NCBI GenBank assembly: GCA_934725535.1
Contig: CAKVBV010000047.1
Span: 1-19,160, forward strand
DNA: 19,160 nucleotides
Direction of reading: 5' to 3'
Source: an uncultured Bacteroidales bacterium
GTDB lineage: Bacteria > Bacteroidota > Bacteroidia > Bacteroidales > Paludibacteraceae
Positions 6,485 to 14,845 of the stretch are shown one piece after another. Numbering within the stretch: position 1 is the first letter of the stretch; every line of letters begins with the position of its first letter. The position numbers and the translations under genes are program-made. The notes beneath the pieces are model-generated. The model was not told where the DNA came from. It worked only from the letters and a program-made list of their open reading frames with translations, and did not search any database.

Positions 6485-8359
6485 TTACCTCCCCATGATA
6501 ACCAATAGCACACTTACATCATTCGGACTAACCCCCGGTATTCTGCTTGCCTCGCCGATAGTGAATGGTTGTATCTTGCTTAGTTTTTGCCGAGCCTCTG
6601 TACTGAGCGACTGTAGTCTGTCGTAATCAAAGTCTTTCGGAATACGGATGCCGTCCAACCGCTGCAGTTTGTCTGCGGCTATACGCTCCCTTTCGATATA
6701 GCCTTGATACTTGATGTTGATTTCGGTACTCTCTATTACTTCTTCGCGCACACGGGTTATCTTGTCTATGGCTTCTGCCAATGCGGGTACTGCCTCGGCC
6801 AATCCTGCTATTGTGATGTTCGGACGCATAATAAGGTCTGCCAATTTGCATCCTTGCTGCAGGTCAGGATAGCCCATTCGGTTGAGGTAGGCATTGATGT
6901 CTTTGGCGTGAATCGAAGTGGTGCGCAGTATTTGTGTGAGGGCTTGCTCCGCTTCTTGCTTCTGTTGCAGGAGTTGCAATCTCTCACTGTTGGCAAGACC
7001 TAAGGCGTAACTGCGCCTTGTGAGACGTGCATCTGCATTGTCCTGCCGCAGCAGAATACGGTATTCGGCGCGTGATGTAAACATACGATAGGGCTCGTCC
7101 ACGCCCTTTGTAACGAGGTCGTCAATAAGCACACCTATATAACTCTCGTCCCTGCTCATAGTGAATGGCGCTCCGCCCGTTACGTTTTGGTGCGCATTGA
7201 TACCCGCTACTATGCCTTGCCCTGCGGCTTCTTCATACCCTGTCGTGCCGTTGATTTGCCCGGCAAAGAAAAGATTCCTAATCTTCTTGGTCTCTAACGT
7301 GTGCTTCAGTTGGGTAGGGTCGAAGAAATCATACTCGATAGCATACCCGGGACGATACATTACCACATCCTCCAAACCCTTGATAGTACGTAGTGCCGCC
7401 CACTGTACTTTCCATGGCAGAGAAGATGAGAAGCCGTTTACGTAGTACTCATTGGAATCTACGCCTTCGGGTTCAAGGAATATCTGGTGGGCATCCTTGT
7501 CGGCAAAAGTTACTATCTTGGTCTCTATGCTTGGGCAGTAGCGCGGACCGATACTCTTTATCTGACCATTATACAGAGGAGAGTCTTTCAGTCCGCTGCG
7601 CAGTACCTCATGTGTGGTAGGGTTGGTGTAGGTTATCCAACAACTCATCTGCTTCAGTTCGCGCCGCACACTATCTAAATAAGAGAAGTGGTGCCCGTCA
7701 TTGTCGCCCACTTGCTCTATCATCTCACTGAAGTGGATACTGCGTTTGTCTATACGTGCAGGAGTGCCGGTCTTCATACGGGCTGTAGCAAAGCCCAATT
7801 GTTGCAGTTGTTCTGTGACTCCGTAACTGGCAGGTTCCGAGATACGCCCGCCCGCTATCTGTGCCTTGCCAAAGTGCATCAGTCCGTTTAGGAAGGTGCC
7901 ATTGGTCAGGACAACAGCCTTTGCGCTCATCTCAATGCCGAGAGCAGTCTTCACTCCGCATACGATACCGTCCTTTACTACCAACGCTGTGACTACATCT
8001 TGCCATATCTGTAGATTGTCTGTACTGGTCAAGTGCTGTACCCATTCTTCGATAAAGCGTTTCCTGTCACTCTGACTGCGAGGACTCCACATAGCGGGAC
8101 CTTTACTGCGGTTCAGCATACGAAACTGTATGGCACTCTTGTCCGTAACGATACCCATCTGTCCTCCTAACGCGTCTATTTCCCTGACAATCTGTCCCTT
8201 GGCAATACCGCCTACGGCAGGATTACAACTCATCTGCCCTATCTTGTTCATATCCATTGTGATGAGTAGTGTCCTGCTACCCATACGAGCAGCAGCATTG
8301 GCGGCTTCACAGCCTGCATGCCCTGCTCCTACAACGATTATGTCATATATAAACTCCAT
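6485..8359 (-). CDS. mnmG: tRNA uridine-5-carboxymethylaminomethyl modification enzyme MnmG (GidA)
   Basis: FAD-dependent enzyme that, with MnmE, adds the carboxymethylaminomethyl group to wobble U34 of certain tRNAs using methylene-tetrahydrofolate. The 624-residue protein has the dinucleotide-binding GAGHAGCEAA at 11-20, MSCNPAVGG at 43-51 (Cys45), the second conserved cysteine in GPRYCPSIE (Cys275), and AGQINGTTGYEEAAGQG at about 366-382. The EPYRMFTSRAEYR segment at about 422-434 belongs to the family's conserved insertion. Length is normal. It begins 20 bases after yraN, which suggests read-through from the elongasome genes. MnmE is not in the window. Confidence 0.97.
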   Translation of the reverse strand: MEFIYDIIVVGAGHAGCEAANAAARMGSRTLLITMDMNKIGQMSCNPAVGGIAKGQIVREIDALGGQMGIVTDKSAIQFRMLNRSKGPAMWSPRSQSDRKRFIEEWVQHLTSTDNLQIWQDVVTALVVKDGIVCGVKTALGIEMSAKAVVLTNGTFLNGLMHFGKAQIAGGRISEPASYGVTEQLQQLGFATARMKTGTPARIDKRSIHFSEMIEQVGDNDGHHFSYLDSVRRELKQMSCWITYTNPTTHEVLRSGLKDSPLYNGQIKSIGPRYCPSIETKIVTFADKDAHQIFLEPEGVDSNEYYVNGFSSSLPWKVQWAALRTIKGLEDVVMYRPGYAIEYDFFDPTQLKHTLETKKIRNLFFAGQINGTTGYEEAAGQGIVAGINAHQNVTGGAPFTMSRDESYIGVLIDDLVTKGVDEPYRMFTSRAEYRILLRQDNADARLTRRSYALGLANSERLQLLQQKQEAEQALTQILRTTSIHAKDINAYLNRMGYPDLQQGCKLADLIMRPNITIAGLAEAVPALAEAIDKITRVREEVIESTEINIKYQGYIERERIAADKLQRLDGIRIPKDFDYDRLQSLSTEARQKLSKIQPFTIGEASRIPGVSPNDVSVLLVIMGR

Positions 8360-8379
8360 ATTATCAATTTGTTATATAC

Positions 8380-8820
8380 CTATTGAATGGTATTTCCTCT
8401 ATGGTGCCAACGGCTTTGCCCATTGAAACTATTCCGTCCTATAGTACGCATAGGGGGTTGAAAAGCGTCTTCTATATGGTTCACACTTTGCACCTTGCCT
8501 GTTTCTGCATCTATCAGAATACCTATCACATCAAAACGCGGTGCAAGTTCTATGCCATTCATCTTGATATAGGCATTGGCAGCAGCAGTCATGCGTTTCT
8601 TTTTGGCTAAGTCCACGTACTCCTCAGGACGCTTGTCTCCAAAGGTTGAAGTACGTGTCTTGACTTCTACAAAAGCAATCTCTTTGCGGTTGGTGGCGAT
8701 AATATCCATCTCCAAGTGACCGAAACGCCAATTGGTCTCCACCACACGAAAGCCCTTCTTGCGCATGATATCAGCGGCTTCTTTTTCTCCTAATTGCCCT
8801 ATGATATTGTGCTCAGCCAT
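8380..8820 (-). CDS. YraN/UPF0102 family endonuclease-like protein
   Basis: A 146-residue member of the UPF0102 (YraN) family, which has a restriction-endonuclease-like fold and no firmly settled role. The usual pattern is present: GEKEAADIMRKKGF (about 11-24), N30, then a PD-(D/E)XK-like core with Asp39 in LEMDII, and Glu52 and Lys54 in FVEVKTR. The family normally has GEIDLI where this protein has LEMDII; the metal-binding Asp is kept. The last 25 residues, rich in Asn, Arg and His, extend past the usual domain. It is three bases downstream of rodA and 20 upstream of mnmG, inside the long minus-strand cluster. I would not infer a function from this place. Confidence 0.85.
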   Translation of the reverse strand: MAEHNIIGQLGEKEAADIMRKKGFRVVETNWRFGHLEMDIIATNRKEIAFVEVKTRTSTFGDKRPEEYVDLAKKKRMTAAANAYIKMNGIELAPRFDVIGILIDAETGKVQSVNHIEDAFQPPMRTIGRNSFNGQSRWHHRGNTIQ

Positions 8821-8823
8821 ATC

Positions 8824-10281
8824 TTATTGCAGTTTGTTTACACGTGCGGCATCCAATCGCAACATAATAGCCAATAGTATAGTGAAGCCCCACAGAGACG
8901 AACCACCATAACTGAAGAAGGGTAGGGGAATGCCTATCACGGGCAGCAGTCCTAATACCATACCGATATTGATTGTCAAATGAAACAGCAAGATACTTGC
9001 TACCGAATAAGCATATAGCATACTGAACTTATCTCGCTGACGTTCAGCAATATATATGATTCTTAGTATGAGTGCCAGGTAGCAGAGCAACAATAGTGTG
9101 GAACCAACAAAGCCCCATTCTTCGCCTACGGTGCAGAAGATAAAGTCCGTGTCTTGTTCCGGTACAAAACGCAGTTTGGTCTGTGTCCCCTGCAAGTAAC
9201 CCTTGCCTGTGAACTGTCCTGAGCCGATGGCAATAAGCGACTGATTGACATTATAGCCTGCACCCGTAGGGTCATCCTTCATACCGAGCAGTACTTCTAT
9301 ACGGGTACGCTGGTGGGGCTGCAGGATATTGTCAAAAGCATAATTACAGCCTTGGCAGAGTGCTAATTCGACTATTGTAAAGCCTATCAGCCACCACAGC
9401 CTGTTATGACGGGTTATTATGGTGGTTATAGCAAGATACCCCGCAGTATATACCAAACTGATAATTCCTACATAGTTAAAGTTTATCGGGAACCAAATGC
9501 ATAGCAGTGCCCCCACTCCGTAGATGAGTACGATACCACTTGCTATGAATATGACAGATTTGATGTTCTTGTCTTTGAGCAACAGCCAACCTGTCACAAT
9601 AGTTTCTATTACTAATGTACTGACCAAGATACCTACGTTACCTGCCCCCAATGGCAGTGGTGTGCCGCCAAAGTATATCACTATCAGAAATAGAACGATG
9701 CTTGTTACTCCAAACAGCAGCACATAACCAGACATCCCCTGGCGGTAAAAGACAAGCAGAAAAGACAAGAATACCAATGCAGAACCAGTCTCACGCTGGG
9801 CTACCATAATTATCAGCATAGGTACACCGATAAGCATAAAGGGCACGATTAAATCGCGCCAATCTCGTAATCGGTATTCATAACGCCCCATATATTTCGC
9901 CACTGCCAATGCTGTTACGCACTTAGCGAACTCTGCAGGTTGCAAACTGATGGGACCGAGTGTAATCCATGAGTAGGAACCCTTGACATTATTAGCCACT
10001 AATGGTGTGATTGCCAGCAGCAAGAGCATTGCACCATATAGGATATAGGCAAGCACATCATAAGTCTTTTCGTCAATCATCATAATGATAATGCCTAATA
10101 CTATGGCGGTTGCTAACCATACCAACTGCTTACCGGCACGGTTGGAGAAATCCCATATACCTGTTTGGTCAAAGGAATACCCGGCACCATAGATATTCAG
10201 CCAACCGAATATGGCAATAACAAGGAACAGCAGTATTGTCCACCAATCTATTCCTGATATGATGCTCCTGTTCTTATTCAT
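8824..10281 (-). CDS. rodA: RodA, SEDS-family peptidoglycan glycosyltransferase
   Basis: Integral membrane polymerase of lipid II for side-wall peptidoglycan, working with PBP2 and the Mre complex. The SEDS signature is clear: LQPAEFAK (113-120), then IGSGQFTGKG (352-361), the catalytic-loop segment EQDTDFIF (375-382, candidate catalytic Asp379), GEEWGFVGS (386-394), and the C-terminal PFFSYGGSS (454-462). At 485 residues it is about 110 longer than E. coli RodA. The extra hydrophobic segments fall roughly between residues 185 and 310, as in other Bacteroidetes to my knowledge. Its ATG overlaps the mrdA stop by eight bases (ATGAATAA), indicating translational coupling with its partner transpeptidase. 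Confidence 0.96.
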   Translation of the reverse strand: MNKNRSIISGIDWWTILLFLVIAIFGWLNIYGAGYSFDQTGIWDFSNRAGKQLVWLATAIVLGIIIMMIDEKTYDVLAYILYGAMLLLLAITPLVANNVKGSYSWITLGPISLQPAEFAKCVTALAVAKYMGRYEYRLRDWRDLIVPFMLIGVPMLIIMVAQRETGSALVFLSFLLVFYRQGMSGYVLLFGVTSIVLFLIVIYFGGTPLPLGAGNVGILVSTLVIETIVTGWLLLKDKNIKSVIFIASGIVLIYGVGALLCIWFPINFNYVGIISLVYTAGYLAITTIITRHNRLWWLIGFTIVELALCQGCNYAFDNILQPHQRTRIEVLLGMKDDPTGAGYNVNQSLIAIGSGQFTGKGYLQGTQTKLRFVPEQDTDFIFCTVGEEWGFVGSTLLLLCYLALILRIIYIAERQRDKFSMLYAYSVASILLFHLTINIGMVLGLLPVIGIPLPFFSYGGSSLWGFTILLAIMLRLDAARVNKLQ

Positions 10282-12109
10282 TGTCTTGGGCGATTAAGTT
10301 GGCATTTACTATTCGGTCATACAAGGACTTTCGCTTGATTTCACCGGTCAGATACTGCTCCATGATAAGACTACCGACAGGGCATGCCCATGTAGCACCG
10401 AACCCTGCGTTCTCCACTGCTACGGCAATGGCAATCTGCGGATTATCTCTTGGCGCAAAGCCGATGAATAGAGCATGGTCTTTGCCATGTACGTTCTCCA
10501 CAGTACCTGTCTTGCCGCACATCTGTAAGTCCTGCACATTGTACCACCTGCCGGTACCATTGGTCATCACACGCTCCATACCTGTCTGCACTACATCGAA
10601 ATAGATAGAGTCAATCAGAGTGCTATGTATGCGCGATTTCATCGAGTCATTCCTGTTTAGGTGAGGTGTGATGTAGTAGCCTTTGTTTGCTATTGCGGCT
10701 GCTTGATTGGCTAATTGGAGTGGAGTTACCAGCACTTCCCCCTGACCAATGGACAATGAGCGAATAGTGATAGCCTTCCAGCCCCTGGTCCCGTATATCT
10801 TGTTGTATAGTTCCACGGTTGGGATGTAGCCTGCTGCCTGTTCACTGATGTCGGTATCCTCGAACCGTTGCCCTAAGCCGAAACTGAGTATATCGTTGCG
10901 CCAATCCGTGTAATGCTGCTTGAAAAGTATGTTTTCATCGGCATATCCGTCACGTTGTAGCATATCGCGAAAGAGTGCCCAGAAGTAGGGGTTGCAACTC
11001 TGCTCTATGCCTTCTTCCATATCTACAGGGGTACCATGATTGTGTGTACACTTGATAGGCGAAGACTGTTTACCGCTGCAAGGATATTGTGTATGGGGAG
11101 TAACGACTTTTTCCTGTAATCCTATTAATGCTTGCAGTGTCTTAAAGGTAGACCCCGGTGAGTATTGTGCTTGTACTGCGCGGTTTATCAAGGGTTTATT
11201 AGGGTCTGACGCTAACTTCTGATAATTGGCAGAGCGTTCTTTGCCTACTAATGTGCAAGGGTCCCAATTAGGAGCACTTGCCATCACTAACACCTCTCCA
11301 GTCTTGGGCTCAATGGCTACCACACTTCCTACCTTACCTTGTAGTAACTCTTCTGCCAACTGTTGTGCTTTGCGGTCTATGCTCAGGTATAGGTCTGTGC
11401 CTGCTTTGGCTTCGCGGTCAAGGCTCCCATCCTTGTATGACCCTTGTATTCTACCGCGCGAGTCGCGCATCAGTACCTCTACACCTTTCTCCCCACGTAG
11501 TTGTTTCTCGTAGGTTCGCTCGATTCCATCGCGTCCTGCATAGTCTCCGACAGCGTAGTAAACATCATGTTCAAGGTCGTTTTGGTTCACCTCTCCCACA
11601 CTTCCCAATACGTGTGATGCAATAGGGTAGGTGTAGTCACGCAATGTACGGCAACGAATGCTAATCCCTGCATATTTATATTGCTCTTGCTGCAGTTGAG
11701 CCACCTCTTCCTTGTTCAGTTGCTCCATAAAGACTTGTGGTGTAAATCGGGAATATCCGCGATTCTTACGGCGGTCTGTCATATTCTGCATACGTATCTC
11801 AAAGGTCTCCCTATCAATATGCAGGGCGGTGCAGAAACCCAACGTGTCAAAGTCCTTTCCCATCTCTTTTACTACCATTGTCACCTCATAAATGGGCTGA
11901 TTAGCAACTAATAACTCGCCATTTCTATCGTATATCAATCCTCTTGACGGGTATATCACTTGCCGCAGTTGAGCATTGTTCTCGGCTTTCTCTTGTGTGG
12001 ACTGGTCAATAACCTGCAGGAAAAGCAAGCGTATGATATACACCAGCACCACCGCAATGGCAATGCCGCCTATCACATACTTGCGCTTATAGTAAGGGTC
12101 GTTGAGCAT
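10274..12109 (-). CDS. mrdA: Penicillin-binding protein 2, elongation-specific transpeptidase
   Basis: Class B PBP that cross-links new side-wall peptidoglycan as part of the rod complex. The 611-residue protein has a short cytoplasmic tail and one membrane anchor (about 11-33). The dimerisation (PBP-dimer) domain follows, including YPSRGLIYDRNG at 53-64. The transpeptidase domain contains all three catalytic motifs: STFK (320-323, nucleophile Ser320), SCN (371-373) and KTGT (533-536). Length is normal for the family. It follows mreD by two bases and overlaps rodA by eight, so the two polymerising partners are made together. Confidence 0.96.
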   Translation of the reverse strand: MLNDPYYKRKYVIGGIAIAVVLVYIIRLLFLQVIDQSTQEKAENNAQLRQVIYPSRGLIYDRNGELLVANQPIYEVTMVVKEMGKDFDTLGFCTALHIDRETFEIRMQNMTDRRKNRGYSRFTPQVFMEQLNKEEVAQLQQEQYKYAGISIRCRTLRDYTYPIASHVLGSVGEVNQNDLEHDVYYAVGDYAGRDGIERTYEKQLRGEKGVEVLMRDSRGRIQGSYKDGSLDREAKAGTDLYLSIDRKAQQLAEELLQGKVGSVVAIEPKTGEVLVMASAPNWDPCTLVGKERSANYQKLASDPNKPLINRAVQAQYSPGSTFKTLQALIGLQEKVVTPHTQYPCSGKQSSPIKCTHNHGTPVDMEEGIEQSCNPYFWALFRDMLQRDGYADENILFKQHYTDWRNDILSFGLGQRFEDTDISEQAAGYIPTVELYNKIYGTRGWKAITIRSLSIGQGEVLVTPLQLANQAAAIANKGYYITPHLNRNDSMKSRIHSTLIDSIYFDVVQTGMERVMTNGTGRWYNVQDLQMCGKTGTVENVHGKDHALFIGFAPRDNPQIAIAVAVENAGFGATWACPVGSLIMEQYLTGEIKRKSLYDRIVNANLIAQDNE

Positions 12110-12111
12110 TC

Positions 12112-12603
12112 CTACTTCTTTAGCATATCATAGCCCAATATCACTATCAGTGTCATTATGCTGCTAATGATGGTTTGCAGCAGTACTATCCACCAGTTTT
12201 GAAGGCTCCATGCTTCTAACGCGAACACGATGAAATGGTGGATAAGTGTCAGTATCACGGCACATTTGATGTACTCTACGCGTCCTATGCTGAGGCTGCA
12301 CACATCTCCGCTTACACGTTCTATCTCTTGTACGAGGTTATGTAGCAGTATTGGTCGTAGGAAACTGATTGCTACACATGCCGCTATGTGTACACCTAAC
12401 GAGGTGAACCATATATCCATCAGCAGTCCTACTACAAAGCCAATCGGCATCTCTGCCCAGCGTGGAGTCTTAGCAGGCAAGTTAATTAGGAATAGGATAT
12501 ACACCATAGGGAAACACCAGCCTGCTATCTGCAAGCGGTTGAACAGTAGCACTTGTAATGCTAACAATAGCAAGAGTTTTCCTATTTGTCTAAGCCACTC
12601 CAT
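12112..12603 (-). CDS. mreD: Rod shape-determining protein MreD
   Basis: Small integral membrane protein of the elongasome that links MreC, MreB and the RodA/PBP2 pair. The 163 residues are mostly hydrophobic and can form about five or six membrane segments. Sequence alone would be a weak case, since MreD is poorly conserved. Its place between mreC and mrdA, its length and its topology make the call secure. Its start lies inside the end of mreC (22-base overlap), implying coupled translation. A helix-turn pattern such as FVVGLLMDIWFTSLGVH resembles the family's conserved GLLxD segment. Confidence 0.9.
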   Translation of the reverse strand: MEWLRQIGKLLLLLALQVLLFNRLQIAGWCFPMVYILFLINLPAKTPRWAEMPIGFVVGLLMDIWFTSLGVHIAACVAISFLRPILLHNLVQEIERVSGDVCSLSIGRVEYIKCAVILTLIHHFIVFALEAWSLQNWWIVLLQTIISSIMTLIVILGYDMLKK

Positions 12604-13427
12604 GGTGTTTGAGCGTTTGCGTCTCTGTTGACCCCTGATGCGCGGTTGTGAATCACTTGCACATATTCCAAGCGTTTATAGTCCGTGCTAAGCAGTAGGG
12701 TTGTGTGGTGGTAGTTGTCTCCATCCCCCAATTCTGTTTTCTCCACTACGCCTACCATTATGCCCTCTGGGAATACCGGTGTGAGACCACTGGTAACTAC
12801 CGTATCCCCCTCGTTTACTATGATATGTCGTGATATATCGGTGAGTGATACGTGCCTGTAATTACGTCCGTTCCATTGTGTACCGCCTGCGTAGTGGTTC
12901 TTTAGCAGTTTGCAACTCACATTCATCTGTGTGTGTATCAAAGGTACCACTAACGCATACTTATCGCCCACGGCACTCACAATACCTACTACACCATCGC
13001 GGCATACTACCCCCATATCTTCGGTTATACCATCGCGTGCTCCCTTATTTATAGTCAGATAGTTGTGCTGCTTGTTGGTACTTGCGCCTATCACTTTGGC
13101 AGGTATATACTCCATATCCAAGTGGGCATATACATACTGACTATCGCGCTCTTGTACCGACTCCAACCTATTGGACTGTTCCACAAGTTGTGTTCGGAGC
13201 ATAGCATTCTCTTCTGCCAACTGCTCATTCTCCGAGCGTAGGCGAAAGTAGTCTCCAATGGTGGTATTGATATCTTGTATGCCTGCTACCACTCTGTTGG
13301 CTGACGACCATACTGCGCTCTGCTGATAGTGGTGCGTAGTAACTATCAGTATAAACGCAACAACTTCCAATATGATGCATATTAGGAAGTTGCTATAACG
13401 TGTCAGAAACTGTAGCAGGTTTCTCAT
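12582..13427 (-). CDS. mreC: Rod shape-determining protein MreC
   Basis: Periplasmic elongasome scaffold that activates PBP2/RodA. The 281-residue protein begins with a single membrane anchor (about 12-30), followed by a coiled coil (about 58-95, with ENEQLAEENAMLRTQL) that drives dimerisation. The beta-rich MreC domain comes next, with conserved glycine turns such as INKGARDGI, MGVVCRDGVVGIV and TSGLTPVFPEGIMVG. The start codon follows the mreB stop directly (TAA then ATG, no gap), and the gene's end overlaps mreD. The tail after residue 265 is short, polar and not conserved. Confidence 0.94.
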   Translation of the reverse strand: MRNLLQFLTRYSNFLICIILEVVAFILIVTTHHYQQSAVWSSANRVVAGIQDINTTIGDYFRLRSENEQLAEENAMLRTQLVEQSNRLESVQERDSQYVYAHLDMEYIPAKVIGASTNKQHNYLTINKGARDGITEDMGVVCRDGVVGIVSAVGDKYALVVPLIHTQMNVSCKLLKNHYAGGTQWNGRNYRHVSLTDISRHIIVNEGDTVVTSGLTPVFPEGIMVGVVEKTELGDGDNYHHTTLLLSTDYKRLEYVQVIHNRASGVNRDANAQTPWSGLDK

Positions 13428-14447
13428 TTATCGTATCAGGAACCCGAAGTTGTTTACATTCTTCAGTGCTATGCCGGTGCCTCGTGCCACTGCGTGCAGC
13501 GGGTCTTCGGCTACGTGGAACGGAATGGTTATCTTGTCGCTCAGTCGTTTGCTCAATCCATGTAGCAATGCACCGCCGCCGGTGAGGTATATCCCGCGTT
13601 TGACGATGTCTGCGTACAACTCAGGCGGAGTCGCCTCAAGGGCTTGCAGCACGGCGTTCTCTATCTTGGCAATGCTCTTCTCCAAGCAGTGTGCTATCTC
13701 TTGGTAACTGACGGGTACGTTCATTGGCAAGGCTGTTACCTTGTTAGGACCTATTACTACGTAGTCTTCGGGAGCATCTTCCAACTCAGGTAATGCTGAG
13801 CCCACCGCTATCTTGATGCGTTCTGCCGTAGGCTCGTCAATCTTCAGGTTGTGCATACGGCTCATATACTCCACAATATCCAGATTGAGGTCATCGCCTG
13901 CCGTCTTGATAGACTTGTTTGCCACGATTCCACCGAGTGATATAACGGCAATTTCTGTAGTACCGCCACCTATATCCACCACCATACAACCTTCGGGACT
14001 CTCCACATCAATGCCCATACCTATCGCAGCAGCCATCGGCTCGTATATCATATACACGTCGCGCCCGCCTGCGTGCTCCGAACTGTCACGCACGGCACGT
14101 ATCTCCACCTCGGTACTGCCCGATGGGATACAAACCACCATACGAATGCTCGGGGTGAACAGTTTGTTCTGCTTCGGTATCATCTTTATCATACCGCGAA
14201 TCATCATCTCGCAGGCATAGAAGTCGGCTATCACACCATCGCGCAACGGACGAATCGTGCGTATCAAGGCACCGCCTTTACCAATCATCTGTTGGGCTTT
14301 GCGTCCCACTGCCACCATCTTGTTGTCTGCTGTATTGATGGCAACTACAGACGGCTCGTCCACTACCACTTTGTCATCGCAGATGATAATGGTATTGGCT
14401 GTTCCCAAGTCAATAGCAATCTCTTGTGTGAATGAAAAGAATCCCAT
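13428..14447 (-). CDS. mreB: Rod shape-determining protein MreB (actin homologue)
   Basis: Actin-like ATPase forming membrane-bound filaments that direct side-wall synthesis. The 339-residue protein has the phosphate-1 loop DLGTANT (13-19), phosphate-2 loop DIGGGTTE (158-165) and the adenosine-binding region with YLTGGGALLHGL near residues 288-299. An N-terminal hydrophobic MGFFSF may act as the membrane-targeting segment. It is the first gene of the ten-gene minus-strand cluster and has a strong promoter about 70 bases upstream (14518-14548). Being first with a good promoter fits MreB being needed in excess over the membrane partners. Confidence 0.97.
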   Translation of the reverse strand: MGFFSFTQEIAIDLGTANTIIICDDKVVVDEPSVVAINTADNKMVAVGRKAQQMIGKGGALIRTIRPLRDGVIADFYACEMMIRGMIKMIPKQNKLFTPSIRMVVCIPSGSTEVEIRAVRDSSEHAGGRDVYMIYEPMAAAIGMGIDVESPEGCMVVDIGGGTTEIAVISLGGIVANKSIKTAGDDLNLDIVEYMSRMHNLKIDEPTAERIKIAVGSALPELEDAPEDYVVIGPNKVTALPMNVPVSYQEIAHCLEKSIAKIENAVLQALEATPPELYADIVKRGIYLTGGGALLHGLSKRLSDKITIPFHVAEDPLHAVARGTGIALKNVNNFGFLIR

Positions 14448-14517
14448 TCTCTCAGTTGTTTTTAGTATTATTGTATCTTGTTAATTATCTTGCCTTAACT
14501 ATACCTCTAAAATTGCG

Positions 14518-14548
14518 CAAAGGTACAACAATTCGCACACATTTGCAA
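14518..14548 (-). promoter_or_regulatory. Bacteroidetes-type promoter for mreB and the elongasome cluster
   Basis: On the minus strand, TTG (14548-14546) is followed after 20 bases by TACCTTTG (14525-14518), a perfect TAnnTTTG box. Transcription would start near 14511, giving a leader of about 64 bases before the mreB ATG at 14447. It lies directly beyond the terminator of tRNA-Asn, so the two transcription units are separated. Confidence 0.8.
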
Positions 14549-14566
14549 GGGTGCATATTTTTTTCC

Positions 14567-14602
14567 AAAAAAAAGTGTGGCGACTATCTTGTCGTCACAC
14601 TT
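14567..14602 (-). terminator. Intrinsic terminator after tRNA-Asn
   Basis: AAGTGTG (14573-14579) pairs with CACACTT (14596-14602) and CGAC (14581-14584) with GTCG (14591-14594), with one G-U pair between and a six-base loop. On the minus strand the stem runs straight into eight T residues (the complement of 14567-14574). It begins two bases past the 3' end of the mature tRNA. Confidence 0.85.
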
Positions 14603-14603
14603 G

Positions 14604-14677
14604 CGCTCCCTCTAGGACTTGAACCTAGGACCCCCTGATTAACAGTCAGATGCTCTAACCGACTGAGCTAAGGAAGC
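14604..14677 (-). tRNA. tRNA-Asn, anticodon GTT
   Basis: On the minus strand a 74-base cloverleaf folds without faults. The acceptor GCTTCCT pairs with AGGGAGC (one T-G pair). The D stem is GCTC/GAGC, the anticodon stem TCTGA/TCAGG with one wobble pair, and the loop CTGTTAA gives anticodon GTT with A37. The T arm is CTAGG-TTCAAGT-CCTAG and the discriminator is G, usual for bacterial tRNA-Asn. CCA is not encoded (CAA follows), so it must be added afterwards. Its promoter (14725-14755) and terminator (14567-14602) make it a single-gene unit. A07-type hairpin AGAGGA/TCCTCT at 14696-14712 lies in its 5' leader. Confidence 0.97.
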
Positions 14678-14724
14678 AATCTTTCTCGCATCTCAAGAGG
14701 AATACCTCCTCTCAATTGCGGCTG

Positions 14725-14755
14725 CAAAATTACTGCTTTTTTTTGACATGACAAA
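14725..14755 (-). promoter_or_regulatory. Promoter for tRNA-Asn
   Basis: On the minus strand, TTTG (14755-14752) is followed after 19 bases by TAATTTTG (14732-14725), matching the Bacteroidetes pattern. Transcription would start near 14718, leaving a leader of about 40 bases to be removed by RNase P. Its -33 end lies where the -33 region of the divergent kinase promoter would fall, so the two may compete. Confidence 0.75.
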
Positions 14756-14784
14756 TTTTTTACCGAAAAAAATCACTATCTTTG
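14754..14784 (+). promoter_or_regulatory. Promoter for the PfkB kinase-plsC unit
   Basis: TATCTTTG at 14777-14784 is a perfect TAnnTTTG (-7) box. A clear TTTG at the right distance is missing; the region 14754-14760 is only AT-rich. Transcription would start near 14790, about 55 bases before the kinase ATG. The -33 region overlaps that of the divergent tRNA-Asn promoter. Confidence 0.65.
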
Positions 14785-14802
14785 CAGAAAATTTTGGTGT
14801 CA

Positions 14803-14825
14803 GGGGCGTTTTTGCCCCGTTTTTT
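14803..14825 (+). terminator. Terminator-like hairpin in the kinase leader (candidate attenuator)
   Basis: GGGGC (14803-14807) pairs with GCCCC (14814-14818) around a loop of G and T, and six T residues follow (14820-14825). On the plus strand this has the form of a small intrinsic terminator. It lies between the -7 box at 14777-14784 and the kinase ATG at 14846, so it is within the first 35 or so bases of the message. The stem is only five pairs. No upstream sequence able to form a clear alternative hairpin is visible. Confidence 0.5.
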
Positions 14826-14845
14826 GGTCAATAACCCACACATAG

